The notes under the pieces are model-generated. The model saw nothing but the letters and a program-made list of their open reading frames with translations. It was not told where the DNA came from and did not search any database. From assembly GCA_900315895.1 (NCBI GenBank), contig ONAY01000018.1:1-32003 (forward strand): a DNA stretch of 32,003 bases. The letters are read 5' to 3'. Positions 1-6,473 of the stretch are shown one piece after another; position 1 is the first letter of the stretch, and every line of letters begins with the position of its first letter. The stretch comes from an uncultured Eubacteriales bacterium (GTDB lineage: Bacteria; Bacillota; Clostridia; Peptostreptococcales; Anaerovoracaceae). Both the position numbers and the translations under genes were made by a program.

Positions 1-46
1 CTACCTTGAGTTTAAACTCATCACTGTACTTCTTTTTTCCTGACAT
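1..46 (-). CDS. IS3-type transposase OrfA, N-terminal fragment (runs off left edge)
   Basis: Only the first 15 codons are inside the window (ATG at 46-44, reading left). They translate to MSGKKKYSDEFKLKV, which matches the usual opening of IS3-family OrfA (HTH_Tnp_1 helix-turn-helix) proteins. An AAAGGGG ribosome binding site sits 7 bases before the ATG and lies inside one arm of the inverted repeat at 52-92. The remainder of the element would lie to the left of the window. The identification rests on a short N-terminus, so the family is likely but the subgroup unknown. Confidence 0.6.
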   Translation of the reverse strand, partial: MSGKKKYSDEFKLKV

Positions 47-51
47 TTTAA

Positions 52-92
52 AACCCCTTTTCATTAGAGTTTTTTGTCTAACGAAAGGGGTT
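52..92. repeat. Inverted repeat between HTH gene and transposase
   Basis: Arms 52-68 and 77-92 pair over about 16 bases (AACCCCTTT..., TTAGA at the tip) around an 8-base loop. Read on the minus strand it follows the HTH gene and precedes the transposase, so it can act as a terminator for the former. It also buries the transposase ribosome binding site (AAAGGGG) in the stem, an arrangement seen in insertion sequences to block expression from read-through transcripts (inference). Confidence 0.55.
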
Positions 93-121
93 CACTTCAC
101 AGGGCGCTTTTTTGGTGCATT

Positions 122-904
122 TTATCTCTCGCCGATCACGGCAAAGCCCATTTCATACAGGGTCTCGTTCAAAAGACCCAGGTCGTGCATGCCGTGCTCG
201 AAGAAATAGGATATGACGATGTCCGACTTGGAGCTGTTGGAGAGGGCGAAGCCCGCGGTGTTAAGCAGGTCCTGGACCTCGTCCAGCTTAAGTCCCAGAG
301 CCATGGCCAGCGAGATCACGGTGTCCTTGCTGGGAGCGTAGTCCTCTTTGGACCTGATCTTGCTGAAGGTCTGGCGGGACACGCCGGCCTTGTTATATAC
401 CTCGGGGTCGGTGAGACCCTTTTCGTCGATAAGCCTGAAGAGCATGGCCGCAAAAGATTCAGCCGGGTTATTCACCAGCTCCTCCAGAGAGCGGATGCCC
501 GCATCGCCGAGATATGGCTCCGGAGGCTCTATGCGGCCGGCAACTGCGAAGGATCCTTCAGCGTCGTCCACGCATACGGAAGGTTCGGGAGACATTTTGT
601 AACACTGCTCTTCCGTGGAATATGCTTTCTCGCCCGGCGTTCTGTTGGAAAACAGTTTGGAGAGGCGGAGCTTCCTGGCTTTCGGAGCCTTGAGGCGATC
701 TTGCTCCGCAGGGGGAGCAGGCGGCATCGAACCCATCATAGGAGCCGCCTTATATGATGCCGGAGGTGTCGCGGATCTTTCTGCGAAGTAGAATTCCGGG
801 GCAGCGGCCTCGTAGGACACCACCCTGTCGGACGACTCGTACCGGGCGTTCACGTATTCCGTGATGTCTCGTATCAGTTCAATTGTAGGATGATTGTTGC
901 CCAT
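122..904 (-). CDS. XRE-like helix-turn-helix protein with proline-rich N-terminal half
   Basis: A 260-residue protein with AAGGAGG ahead of the ATG. Residues 1-40 form a short acidic/helical segment (PTIELIRDITEYVNARY), residues 45-140 look disordered and rich in Pro, Ala and Ser. Residues 149-258 form a helical domain containing the run LTDPEVYNKAGVSRQTFSKI, an XRE-like helix-turn-helix. From memory, this C-terminal domain also occurs in other Firmicutes proteins, often fused to macro (ADP-ribose-binding) or kinase domains, where it seems to be an adaptor rather than a classical repressor. It is the second gene behind the VWA protein (100-base gap, same strand). The exact function is unknown; a role in a VWA-linked signalling pair is inference. 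Confidence 0.65.
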   Translation of the reverse strand: MGNNHPTIELIRDITEYVNARYESSDRVVSYEAAAPEFYFAERSATPPASYKAAPMMGSMPPAPPAEQDRLKAPKARKLRLSKLFSNRTPGEKAYSTEEQCYKMSPEPSVCVDDAEGSFAVAGRIEPPEPYLGDAGIRSLEELVNNPAESFAAMLFRLIDEKGLTDPEVYNKAGVSRQTFSKIRSKEDYAPSKDTVISLAMALGLKLDEVQDLLNTAGFALSNSSKSDIVISYFFEHGMHDLGLLNETLYEMGFAVIGER

Positions 905-971
905 GGCGAGCCTCCTTCCTTAAACAACTAGATTTTACAACATACCAGGCCCGATGGCAAATGCCCGGCTG

Positions 972-992
972 CGGGGCGGCGGAGCCGCCCCG
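972..992. repeat. GC-rich hairpin between VWA and HTH genes
   Basis: A perfect 9-bp stem (CGGGGCGGC / GCCGCCCCG) with a GGA loop lies just downstream of the VWA stop codon. No T-run follows on the minus strand, so it may stabilise the upstream mRNA or reduce read-through into the HTH gene rather than act as a full terminator. Confidence 0.5.
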
Positions 993-1004
993 TAAGAGTG
1001 GTCG

Positions 1005-1655
1005 TTATTTAAGTTTTTTCTTCCAGCTTCCGTCCACCTGTTTCATGTTGGGGCAGCTTCTCATTTCGGAGATCACGCTGCCTACCGCCATGTAGGAGGC
1101 GTCGATGCCTTCCTCGGAAGCCGTGAAGTTCCCGGCGCGGGAGGCACGGATCCCGATTTTTTCGGCTTCGTCCACTGCGTCCATGTTGGCGCCCAGGAAG
1201 ATGAATTCCCAGCCGGCTTCGGTCTTGGAGTCGATGAGGTTCTTTACCTGTCTGCGGGAGAACTCCCTGCTGGCGTTTTCCAGACCGTCGGTGGTGATGA
1301 CGAAGATGACCTTGCCTGCCTTCTTGCCGGCTTCCAGCTTGTCCTGTCTGTTTGAGACCTTCAGGATGGTGGAGCCCACTGCATCCAGAAGAGCTGTGCA
1401 GCCTCTGACATAGTAGGTATTGCGGTCCATGTCGGGGATGGTGCCGATGGGCTCTGAGCTGTGGACCGTCTCAACACGGTCGTCGAAGAGGATGGTGGTC
1501 ACGAATGCCTCTCCTGCTTCATCCCTCTGCTTGCGGATCATGGAGTTGAAACCTCCGATGACGTCGCTCTCCAGGCCGCCCATGGATCCGGAACGGTCGA
1601 GGATGAATACCAGTTCTGTGATGTTGTTGTTGATCATTTCTGTATTGTTCTTCAT
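1005..1655 (-). CDS. VWA-domain protein (TerY-like)
   Basis: A 216-residue soluble protein that is almost entirely one von Willebrand factor A domain. The metal-ion-dependent adhesion site is complete: DRSGS at 20-24 (Asp20, Ser22, Ser24), Thr87 in CTALLD, and Asp123 in TTDGLEN. No signal peptide is visible, so it acts in the cytoplasm. Its size and the FILDRSGSM opening resemble TerY-type VWA proteins found in stress and chemical-conflict loci, though no other ter genes are nearby. AAAGGCGG precedes the ATG. It heads a two-gene unit with the HTH protein downstream. VWA domains usually scaffold Mg-dependent protein complexes; the partner here is unknown. Confidence 0.85.
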   Translation of the reverse strand: MKNNTEMINNNITELVFILDRSGSMGGLESDVIGGFNSMIRKQRDEAGEAFVTTILFDDRVETVHSSEPIGTIPDMDRNTYYVRGCTALLDAVGSTILKVSNRQDKLEAGKKAGKVIFVITTDGLENASREFSRRQVKNLIDSKTEAGWEFIFLGANMDAVDEAEKIGIRASRAGNFTASEEGIDASYMAVGSVISEMRSCPNMKQVDGSWKKKLK

Positions 1656-1763
1656 TTTAATACCGCCTTTCGTTTTTTTGCGCGTTGTTGGCGCCTGTGT
1701 TCATTTTCTATATGGATAGTATTCTTTTTTGGGAGGCCTGTGGTAAACCGGCGGTTGACATTT

Positions 1764-1786
1764 AAAAAAGACCCGGCATTGCCGGG
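1764..1786 (-). terminator. Terminator of dtxR-family gene
   Basis: On the minus strand a CCCGGCA/TGCCGGG stem (1772-1786) is followed by TCTTTTTT, a typical intrinsic terminator placed 20 bases after the regulator's stop codon. Confidence 0.85.
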
Positions 1787-1805
1787 CCTCAAAGAGCATT
1801 GGTCA

Positions 1806-2192
1806 TTACTTTTTATCTACGATCTCTGCAGCATGCTTGAGAAGGGCGGAGAAAGTCTCCTCACTTAAGTCGTGCTCCACAAGGCAGGCGTCCTCCTGTG
1901 CGATCTCAGGGTCCACCCCCAGCATCTCGAAAAAGCTGGTAAGAGTTTTGTGACGGGTGTATATGCGTTCAGCTATCTCGTGGCCGGATTCCGTAAGAGT
2001 GATGAAACCGGAGCGATCCATCTCAAGATATCCGTTTTCCTTAAGCTTCTTGACTGCGATGCTGACGCTGGGCTTGCTGACTCCCAAGTGTTCGGCTATA
2101 TCAACGGAACGAACGTAACCGCGTTCCTCTTTGAGCATGAGCATCGCTTCCAGATAATCTTCAGAAGATTTTCCAAGAGATCTTTTATCCAT
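1806..2192 (-). CDS. DtxR/MntR-family metal-dependent transcriptional regulator
   Basis: A 128-residue repressor with the two standard domains. An N-terminal winged helix-turn-helix spans about 8-65 (SSEDYLEAML at the start, VRSVDIAEHLGVSKPSVSIA as the recognition unit). A dimerisation/metal-binding domain spans about 70-125. Metal ligands typical of the family are visible: His81, and Glu100, Cys103, Glu106 and His107 in the stretch QEDACLVEHDLSEE. It lacks the C-terminal SH3-like domain of DtxR/IdeR, so it is the short form. It would bind Fe(II) or Mn(II) and repress metal uptake genes. The leader contains two perfect inverted repeats (2212-2235, 2277-2294), suggesting self-regulation. No metal transporter is in the window. 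Confidence 0.88.
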   Translation of the reverse strand: MDKRSLGKSSEDYLEAMLMLKEERGYVRSVDIAEHLGVSKPSVSIAVKKLKENGYLEMDRSGFITLTESGHEIAERIYTRHKTLTSFFEMLGVDPEIAQEDACLVEHDLSEETFSALLKHAAEIVDKK

Positions 2193-2211
2193 TTAGCACC
2201 TCTTATCCAAC

Positions 2212-2235
2212 AAGTTCAGACTAAATTCTGAACTT
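2212..2235. promoter_or_regulatory. Inverted repeat in dtxR leader, possible operator
   Basis: A perfect 9-bp inverted repeat, AAGTTCAGA-N6-TCTGAACTT, lies 20 bases before the regulator start codon. It is inside the predicted 5' leader and could be an operator or an RNA hairpin. Confidence 0.45.
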
Positions 2236-2261
2236 ATCTAAAAAAATAATTTAAAAAAGTA

Positions 2262-2290
2262 TTGACAATCCGAGGGAGTTAGACTACTCT
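2262..2290 (+). promoter_or_regulatory. Possible plus-strand promoter facing away from dtxR
   Basis: TTGACA at 2262-2267 is followed after 17 bases by TACTCT at 2285-2290 (3 of 6 match the consensus -10). It overlaps the 18-bp palindrome at 2277-2294. A second weaker candidate is TTGTCA (2344-2349), 17 bases, TATTGA (2367-2372). Either could drive the transcript ending at 2548. Confidence 0.35.
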
Positions 2291-2294
2291 AACT
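2277..2294. promoter_or_regulatory. 18-bp palindrome, candidate DtxR-family operator
   Basis: AGTTAGACTACTCTAACT is a perfect inverted repeat (7 bp arms, 4-base centre). Its TTAG...CTAA core resembles iron/manganese boxes bound by DtxR-family regulators. It sits within the plus-strand promoter and about 20-40 bases downstream of the predicted minus-strand start of dtxR, so one dimer could control both directions (inference). Confidence 0.55.
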
Positions 2295-2321
2295 TTTGTC
2301 AGATAGTTCTTACTAATGTTT

Positions 2322-2350
2322 ATTATACAGACTTAAATAACATTTGTCAA
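2322..2350 (-). promoter_or_regulatory. Consensus promoter of the dtxR-family gene
   Basis: On the minus strand, TTGACA (2350-2345), exactly 17 bases, then TATAAT (2327-2322): a perfect housekeeping promoter. The start would fall near 2315, giving a leader of about 120 bases that contains both inverted repeats. Confidence 0.8.
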
Positions 2351-2518
2351 AACAATCTGGCAGCAATATTGAAATAAGATCCATTCTCACAGCGGTAACT
2401 GTGCAACTAAAAGACAAATTCAGCCAAAACAAGTCTTAAAAAGGATATTCAGTATTGCACAAAGAAATAGTCATAACAAGCCTCATAAAAAGCATAGTAA
2501 AAGATCTTAATGCGAAAG

Positions 2519-2548
2519 CCCCCCGGGTCAGTTGGCCAGGGGGTTTTT
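2519..2548 (+). terminator. Orphan plus-strand terminator before gpx
   Basis: A CCCCC...GGGGG stem (2519-2523 with 2539-2543, further pairs inside) is followed by TTTTT. There is no plus-strand gene upstream of it. Confidence 0.7.
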
Positions 2549-2560
2549 GTTATGAAAATC

Positions 2561-2590
2561 TTGACAAAAACGCCTGCTTAAGCACATAAT
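2561..2590 (+). promoter_or_regulatory. Promoter of gpx
   Basis: TTGACA (2561-2566), an 18-base spacer, then CATAAT (2585-2590). AAGGAGG (2607-2613) follows, 6 bases before the gpx ATG. Confidence 0.75.
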
Positions 2591-2619
2591 CAAGGCAAGA
2601 TCCTACAAGGAGGAAAAAA

Positions 2620-3165
2620 ATGTCTATTTACGATTACAGCGTACCCACAGTGGATGGCGGCGAGCTGAGCCTTAAGGAATATGAAGGCAAAGTCATGCTC
2701 ATCGTGAATACTGCCACCGGCTGCGGATTCACACCGCAGTACAAGCCTCTCGAGGAGATGTATGAGAAATATCACGAGAAGGGACTGGAGATCATCGACA
2801 TCCCCTGCAACCAGTTCATGGGACAGGCGCCGGGGACAGATGAGGAGATCCACCAGTTTTGCACCCTAAAATACAACACAAAGTTCCCTCAGATGAAAAA
2901 ATCCGAAGTTAACGGAGAGAATGCGCTGCCCCTCTACGGCTACCTTAAGTCGCAGCAGGGCTTCAAGGGCTTCGGCATGAGCGTCAAGGGCATGGCCATG
3001 AAGGCTATGATCAAAAAAATGTACAGCAACGAGTTCTTAAAGAGCCCCGAGATCAAGTGGAACTTCACCAAGTTCCTGGTGGACCGCCAGGGCAACGTGG
3101 TGGCCAGGTTCGAGCCTTCCGAAGACATGGGGAAGGTGGAAGAGGCTGTGGCTAAACTCATATAA
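2620..3165 (+). CDS. Glutathione peroxidase family thiol peroxidase
   Basis: A 181-residue cytoplasmic peroxidase that reduces hydroperoxides; in Firmicutes such enzymes usually take electrons from thioredoxin rather than glutathione. The catalytic set is visible: Cys35 in NTATGCGFTPQY (cysteine, not selenocysteine), Gln65 in PCNQF, Trp147 and Asn148 in KWNFTKF. The family signature PCNQFMGQAP is intact. Residues 119-140 hold a Met/Lys-rich insertion (GMSVKGMAMKAM) relative to the shortest homologues. It has its own promoter and strong ribosome binding site, and the HD hydrolase follows after 18 bases, so the two probably share a message. Confidence 0.93.
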   Translation: MSIYDYSVPTVDGGELSLKEYEGKVMLIVNTATGCGFTPQYKPLEEMYEKYHEKGLEIIDIPCNQFMGQAPGTDEEIHQFCTLKYNTKFPQMKKSEVNGENALPLYGYLKSQQGFKGFGMSVKGMAMKAMIKKMYSNEFLKSPEIKWNFTKFLVDRQGNVVARFEPSEDMGKVEEAVAKLI

Positions 3166-3183
3166 AAACTACGGGAGGTCATA

Positions 3184-3741
3184 ATGATTACCAGAGACGA
3201 AGCATACGAACTGCTCAAAAAATACAACGAAGAAGATTTTCACCTTCACCATGGCCGCATGGTGGAAGGCGCAATGAGATATTTTGCAAGAAAACTGGGC
3301 TACGGCGATGAAGAGGAATATTGGGCAATAGTGGGCCTGCTCCACGACATCGACTTTGAGAAGTGGCCTGAGGAGCACTGCGTAAAGGCACCTGAGCTTT
3401 TGAGAGAGGCAGGGGTGCCCGAGGACATGATCCACGCCATCGTGTCCCACGGCTACGGCGCCTGCGTTGACGTGAAGCCGGAGCGCGAAATGGAAAAAGT
3501 GCTCTTCGCCTGCGATGAACTTACCGGCCTCATCGGCGCCGCCGCTCTTATGAGACCTTCCAAGTCCTGCCAGGACATGGAGCTTAAATCCCTTAAGAAA
3601 AAATTCAAGGACAAGCACTTCGCAGCCGGCTGTGACCGCGAGGTCATCCGCCAGGGCGCGGAGATGCTGGGCTGGGAGTTGGACGAGCTTTTGAATGAAA
3701 CCTTGGAAGCCATGAAGCTTTGCGAGGAGCCGGCCAACTGA
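3184..3741 (+). CDS. HD-domain metal-dependent phosphohydrolase
   Basis: A 185-residue protein of the HDIG/HD superfamily. The metal site is recognisable: His22/His23 in HLHHGRMVEGAM, His54-Asp55 in LLHDIDFE, His89 in AIVSHGYG, and an Asp in FACDELTGL. Such stand-alone HD proteins hydrolyse nucleotides or other phosphate esters; the substrate cannot be told from sequence. GGGAGGT precedes the ATG and it lies 18 bases after gpx, likely co-transcribed. No obvious terminator follows. Confidence 0.85.
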   Translation: MITRDEAYELLKKYNEEDFHLHHGRMVEGAMRYFARKLGYGDEEEYWAIVGLLHDIDFEKWPEEHCVKAPELLREAGVPEDMIHAIVSHGYGACVDVKPEREMEKVLFACDELTGLIGAAALMRPSKSCQDMELKSLKKKFKDKHFAAGCDREVIRQGAEMLGWELDELLNETLEAMKLCEEPAN

Positions 3742-3762
3742 CCTGCCTCGGCGGGTCGCTCT

Positions 3763-3792
3763 CGCTTAGTCCTCGCGTAGCGGTCCTAAGCG
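3763..3792. repeat. Inverted repeat in GC-rich intergenic stretch
   Basis: CGCTTAG (3763-3769) and CTAAGCG (3786-3792) form an inverted repeat in a very CpG-rich stretch (3742-3840) unlike flanking genes. An open frame through it shows no family resemblance and no ribosome binding site. It may be a short dispersed palindromic element; only one copy is in the window. Confidence 0.3.
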
Positions 3793-3930
3793 CATGCGTC
3801 GCCTCCGGCTCGCATTCGCAGGGTTTTCCGTTGGGCGCGGGTTTTTTGAGGGAACAGGTTCCTTATGACCGTAAAAAGTCGCTTGCAACGGAAGAACTCC
3901 CCCCGCGGGCCACAACCGCACAATCTACAT

Positions 3931-3958
3931 AAAACGAAAGCCCCGCTTGCGCGGGGCT
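3931..3958 (-). terminator. Terminator of atoE
   Basis: A perfect 8-bp stem AGCCCCGC/GCGGGGCT (3939-3958, loop TTGC) is followed on the minus strand by TTCGTTTT. It lies 29 bases after the permease stop codon. Confidence 0.85.
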
Positions 3959-3986
3959 TGTTCATTATATGCTTTGATCTCGATCC

Positions 3987-5360
3987 TTACAGGATGAATC
4001 CGAGAACCAGGAAGAGGCCGCCTACGATGACTCCTGAGATGATCAGGGAGATCACGCAGTATCCCATGATGTCTCTTGCGGAAAGGCCTGCGATTCCAAG
4101 TGCGGGCAGAGCCCAGAACGGCTGGATCATGTTGGTCCAGGAGTCTCCCCATGCAACAGACATAGCTGTTACTGCGGGGTTGGTTCCGATGGCATCGCCT
4201 GCGGGCATCATGATGGAGCCCTGAACTGTCCACTGTCCTCCGCCGGAGGGGATGAAGAAGTTAAGGAAACCGGATGCCAGGAATGAGAACAGCGGATAGG
4301 TCTTGACCGTGGAGATCTGGACGAAGAAGTCAGAGATCACGATGGCAAGAGATTCGCCTGTGCCGCCCTCAGCAAGCTTGAAGGTCATGATTCCCATGAT
4401 TCCAGCATAGAATGGGAACTGAAGGATGATTCCGGCAGCGCCTTTGCAGGCGTTCTCGATAGCCTTGACGTAAGCGATGGGTGTCTTGTGGAACAGGATA
4501 CCCAGGATAAGGAATATGAAGTTTACTGTGTTAAGGTCGATATTGATTCCCTTATTGATGAAGAACCATATCATGTAGATGATGCCGGCAAGCACGATGA
4601 TGTAGGAGAGGATAGCGCTCTGCTCCATCTTTTCGGCCGGTGTCTCAGGTCTTGCGACAGCATAGTCGTGCTCTTCGAGAAGCTTGGGGTCTACCAGATG
4701 TACCTCGTTGGGAGCCGGATGGATCTTAGCGAGGATGAGGGGCATGGCCACAAGGATCAGCACGCACATAAGGATGTTCCACCATGAGAAGATGGTCTCT
4801 GTGATAGGAATGAGGTCAGCTGTGTAGGTTCCTACTGTCCACTGACCGGAATCAGTTGTAGCTGTAGCTACTGCGAGAGGAATGGATCCGGAGAAACCGG
4901 CGTGCCATACCACGAATCCGGAGTAAGCGGAAGCGATGAGCAGTCTGTAGTCTACTCCCTGGCACTGACGAGCGATCTCCTTTGCGAGGATAGCACCGAC
5001 TACCAGACCGAATCCCCAGTTGATCCAGCATGCAATGGTGGAGATGAAGGCGGTCATGAAGATAGCCTTCTTGGGGGAGGAAGAAGCTGCCTTAGCAATG
5101 ATTCTGATGACTTTCTTGATGGCGGGAGCGTTAGCGAAAGCATCTCCCAGAACGAGAACCAGAACCATCTGCATTGAGAAGCCCAGAAGAGCCCAGACAC
5201 CGCCTGCCCAGCCCTTGATGATGATGTCCAGCGGAGAAGCGCCTGTTGCAGGAATAGCTCCGATGAATACGATAATGGTCAGGACGATGCAGAAGATGTA
5301 CGGATCCGGTAAGAACCTGTTGACCAGGGATACGCATCCGTCGGTAAATTTCTTAAACAT
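3987..5360 (-). CDS. atoE: Short-chain fatty acid transporter, AtoE family
   Basis: A 457-residue inner membrane permease with about 12 hydrophobic segments. It matches the AtoE/TIGR00366 family: an opening of the type FTDGCVSLVNRFLPDPYIF, the motif ACWINWGFGLVVGA, the loop YSGFVVWHAGFSGSIPL, and near the C-terminus NFFIPSGGGQWTVQG followed by AWGDSWTNMIQPFWALP. The substrate expected from the family is acetate, butyrate or acetoacetate. In E. coli atoE sits with CoA-transferase genes; here it stands alone. The gene has a minus-strand -10 at 5441-5436 and a perfect palindrome at 5471-5484 just upstream, so it is probably regulated. AAGGGTG precedes the ATG. Confidence 0.9.
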   Translation of the reverse strand: MFKKFTDGCVSLVNRFLPDPYIFCIVLTIIVFIGAIPATGASPLDIIIKGWAGGVWALLGFSMQMVLVLVLGDAFANAPAIKKVIRIIAKAASSSPKKAIFMTAFISTIACWINWGFGLVVGAILAKEIARQCQGVDYRLLIASAYSGFVVWHAGFSGSIPLAVATATTDSGQWTVGTYTADLIPITETIFSWWNILMCVLILVAMPLILAKIHPAPNEVHLVDPKLLEEHDYAVARPETPAEKMEQSAILSYIIVLAGIIYMIWFFINKGINIDLNTVNFIFLILGILFHKTPIAYVKAIENACKGAAGIILQFPFYAGIMGIMTFKLAEGGTGESLAIVISDFFVQISTVKTYPLFSFLASGFLNFFIPSGGGQWTVQGSIMMPAGDAIGTNPAVTAMSVAWGDSWTNMIQPFWALPALGIAGLSARDIMGYCVISLIISGVIVGGLFLVLGFIL

Positions 5361-5435
5361 AATTCACCCTTATAATACCTTTCTTATGAAAATTTGCCCG
5401 GGTTTCGTTAAAATCTTATCACGAAGCCGCGCGAC

Positions 5436-5484
5436 ATTATAACAACAATTACATAAGGTATATTGCCACAAATCGTGCACGATT
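5436..5484 (-). promoter_or_regulatory. atoE promoter region with 14-bp palindrome
   Basis: A TATAAT box (minus strand, 5441-5436) has no good -35, but the perfect palindrome AATCGTGCACGATT (5471-5484) is centred about 48 bases before the predicted start. That is the position expected for an activator site. The rest of the 5361-5711 gap holds a TGTATT/AATACA hairpin near 5523 and the xpt promoter; no gene is seen. Confidence 0.45.
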
Positions 5485-5633
5485 TCAACACCGCCTTGAC
5501 CGTGCGAAGCCTTGAAAATCATGTATTTTTTTGAATACACGGGATCATATGGTGCACAATGTTTTGGAGCACAAAAAACCGCCCGCCCCGTTCGGCTTTA
5601 TGCACAAAACGAATAAGGCTCTCCCGCTTTTTC

Positions 5634-5662
5634 TTGAAGGCAGGATCAATTGGTTGTAAAAT
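5634..5662 (+). promoter_or_regulatory. Promoter of xpt
   Basis: TTGAAG (5634-5639), 17 bases, TAAAAT (5657-5662). The leader is only about 40 bases, too short for a purine riboswitch. Confidence 0.6.
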
Positions 5663-5711
5663 AAAACTTGCCCGGAAGGTTATCCCGGGTCCATCACAAG
5701 GAGGCTGAGGC

Positions 5712-6287
5712 ATGGATAAGCTCAAGGAAAGAATACTTAAGGAAGGCGTGGCCATCGGGTCCGACAGGATCAACGTTGACGGATTCATCAATCACAGGAT
5801 AGACACGGCCTTTATGGATGAGATCGGGCAGGAGTTCGCCAAAAGATTCCGGGACGTCCAGGTGGACAAGATCCTGACGGTGGAGGCCAGCGGCATCGGC
5901 ATCGCCGTGGCGGCGGCCAGGTATTTCGGCTTTGCTCCGGTGGTTTTCGCCAAGAAGGCCAAGCCCAACACCATGACGGGAGATGTATATCAGGCCCCCT
6001 GCATGTCCTTCACCAAGCAGACTTTGAACGAGATAACCGTGGCGAAGAAGCATATTTCCAAGGGTGAACGTATATTGATAATAGACGATTTTCTTGCACA
6101 CGGGGAGGCTTCCCAGGCCCTGTGCTCCATCGTTGAGCAGGCGGGCGCACAGGTGGCGGGAATAGGCATCGTCATCTCTAAGGATTTCCAGGGAGGGAAG
6201 GCCGCCCTGGAGGCAAAAGGTTACAGAGTGGAAACCCTGGCCTCGGTCAGTTCCATGGAAAACGGCAAAGTGACCTTCTGCGAATGA
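5712..6287 (+). CDS. xpt: Xanthine phosphoribosyltransferase
   Basis: A 191-residue type I phosphoribosyltransferase converting xanthine and PRPP to XMP. The PRPP-binding loop is at 121-134 (ILIIDDFLAHGEAS), the upstream substrate segment VEASGIGIAVAAA at 58-69, and the N-terminus MDKLKERILKEGVAIGSDRINVDGFINHRID is close to characterised Xpt. Length is normal (about 190). AAGGAGG precedes the ATG. Unlike the Bacillus gene it is monocistronic here, with its own promoter and terminator and no purine riboswitch. It starts the purine salvage block of this window. Confidence 0.95.
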   Translation: MDKLKERILKEGVAIGSDRINVDGFINHRIDTAFMDEIGQEFAKRFRDVQVDKILTVEASGIGIAVAAARYFGFAPVVFAKKAKPNTMTGDVYQAPCMSFTKQTLNEITVAKKHISKGERILIIDDFLAHGEASQALCSIVEQAGAQVAGIGIVISKDFQGGKAALEAKGYRVETLASVSSMENGKVTFCE

Positions 6288-6307
6288 TAGGAATGATCAC
6301 GAAGGAA

Positions 6308-6342
6308 AGCGTTCGGCAATAGCCGAACGCTGGCATTTTTTT
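6308..6342 (+). terminator. Terminator of xpt
   Basis: A 10-bp perfect stem (AGCGTTCGGC, loop AATA) followed by GGCATTTTTTT, 20 bases after the stop codon. Confidence 0.9.
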
Positions 6343-6375
6343 GGCACCGAACACCCTCTGACGGGTTTAATTCCG

Positions 6376-6405
6376 TTGCGAGGGACTTTCGAAATAGTGT
6401 ATAAT
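6376..6405 (+). promoter_or_regulatory. Promoter of nucleoside importer operon
   Basis: TTGCGA (6376-6381), 18 bases, TATAAT (6400-6405). The same unusual -35 recurs before the phosphoribosyltransferase at 13811 and before brnT. Confidence 0.7.
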
Positions 6406-6473
6406 TTAACTGGATAATATCCGACTAAAACCAGCAAAAAACACCGTTTTAATCTACTAAAGGAGACGACACG

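Larger units (their letters stand above)
2297..2548 (+). ncRNA. Candidate small RNA upstream of gpx
   Basis: No open frame with a ribosome binding site exists between the plus-strand promoter candidates and the strong terminator at 2519-2548, and gpx has its own promoter after that terminator. This leaves a transcript of about 170-250 nt with no protein. It is only a candidate: start site and function are inferred from the promoter-like and terminator sequences. Confidence 0.3.

Noticed and set aside
3720-3932. 70-codon frame after the HD gene
   Set aside because: Low-complexity GC-rich translation without ribosome binding site; the stretch is better viewed as intergenic with an inverted repeat.
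5663-5711. Purine riboswitch before xpt
   Set aside because: The leader is about 40 bases and lacks the conserved three-way junction sequences.
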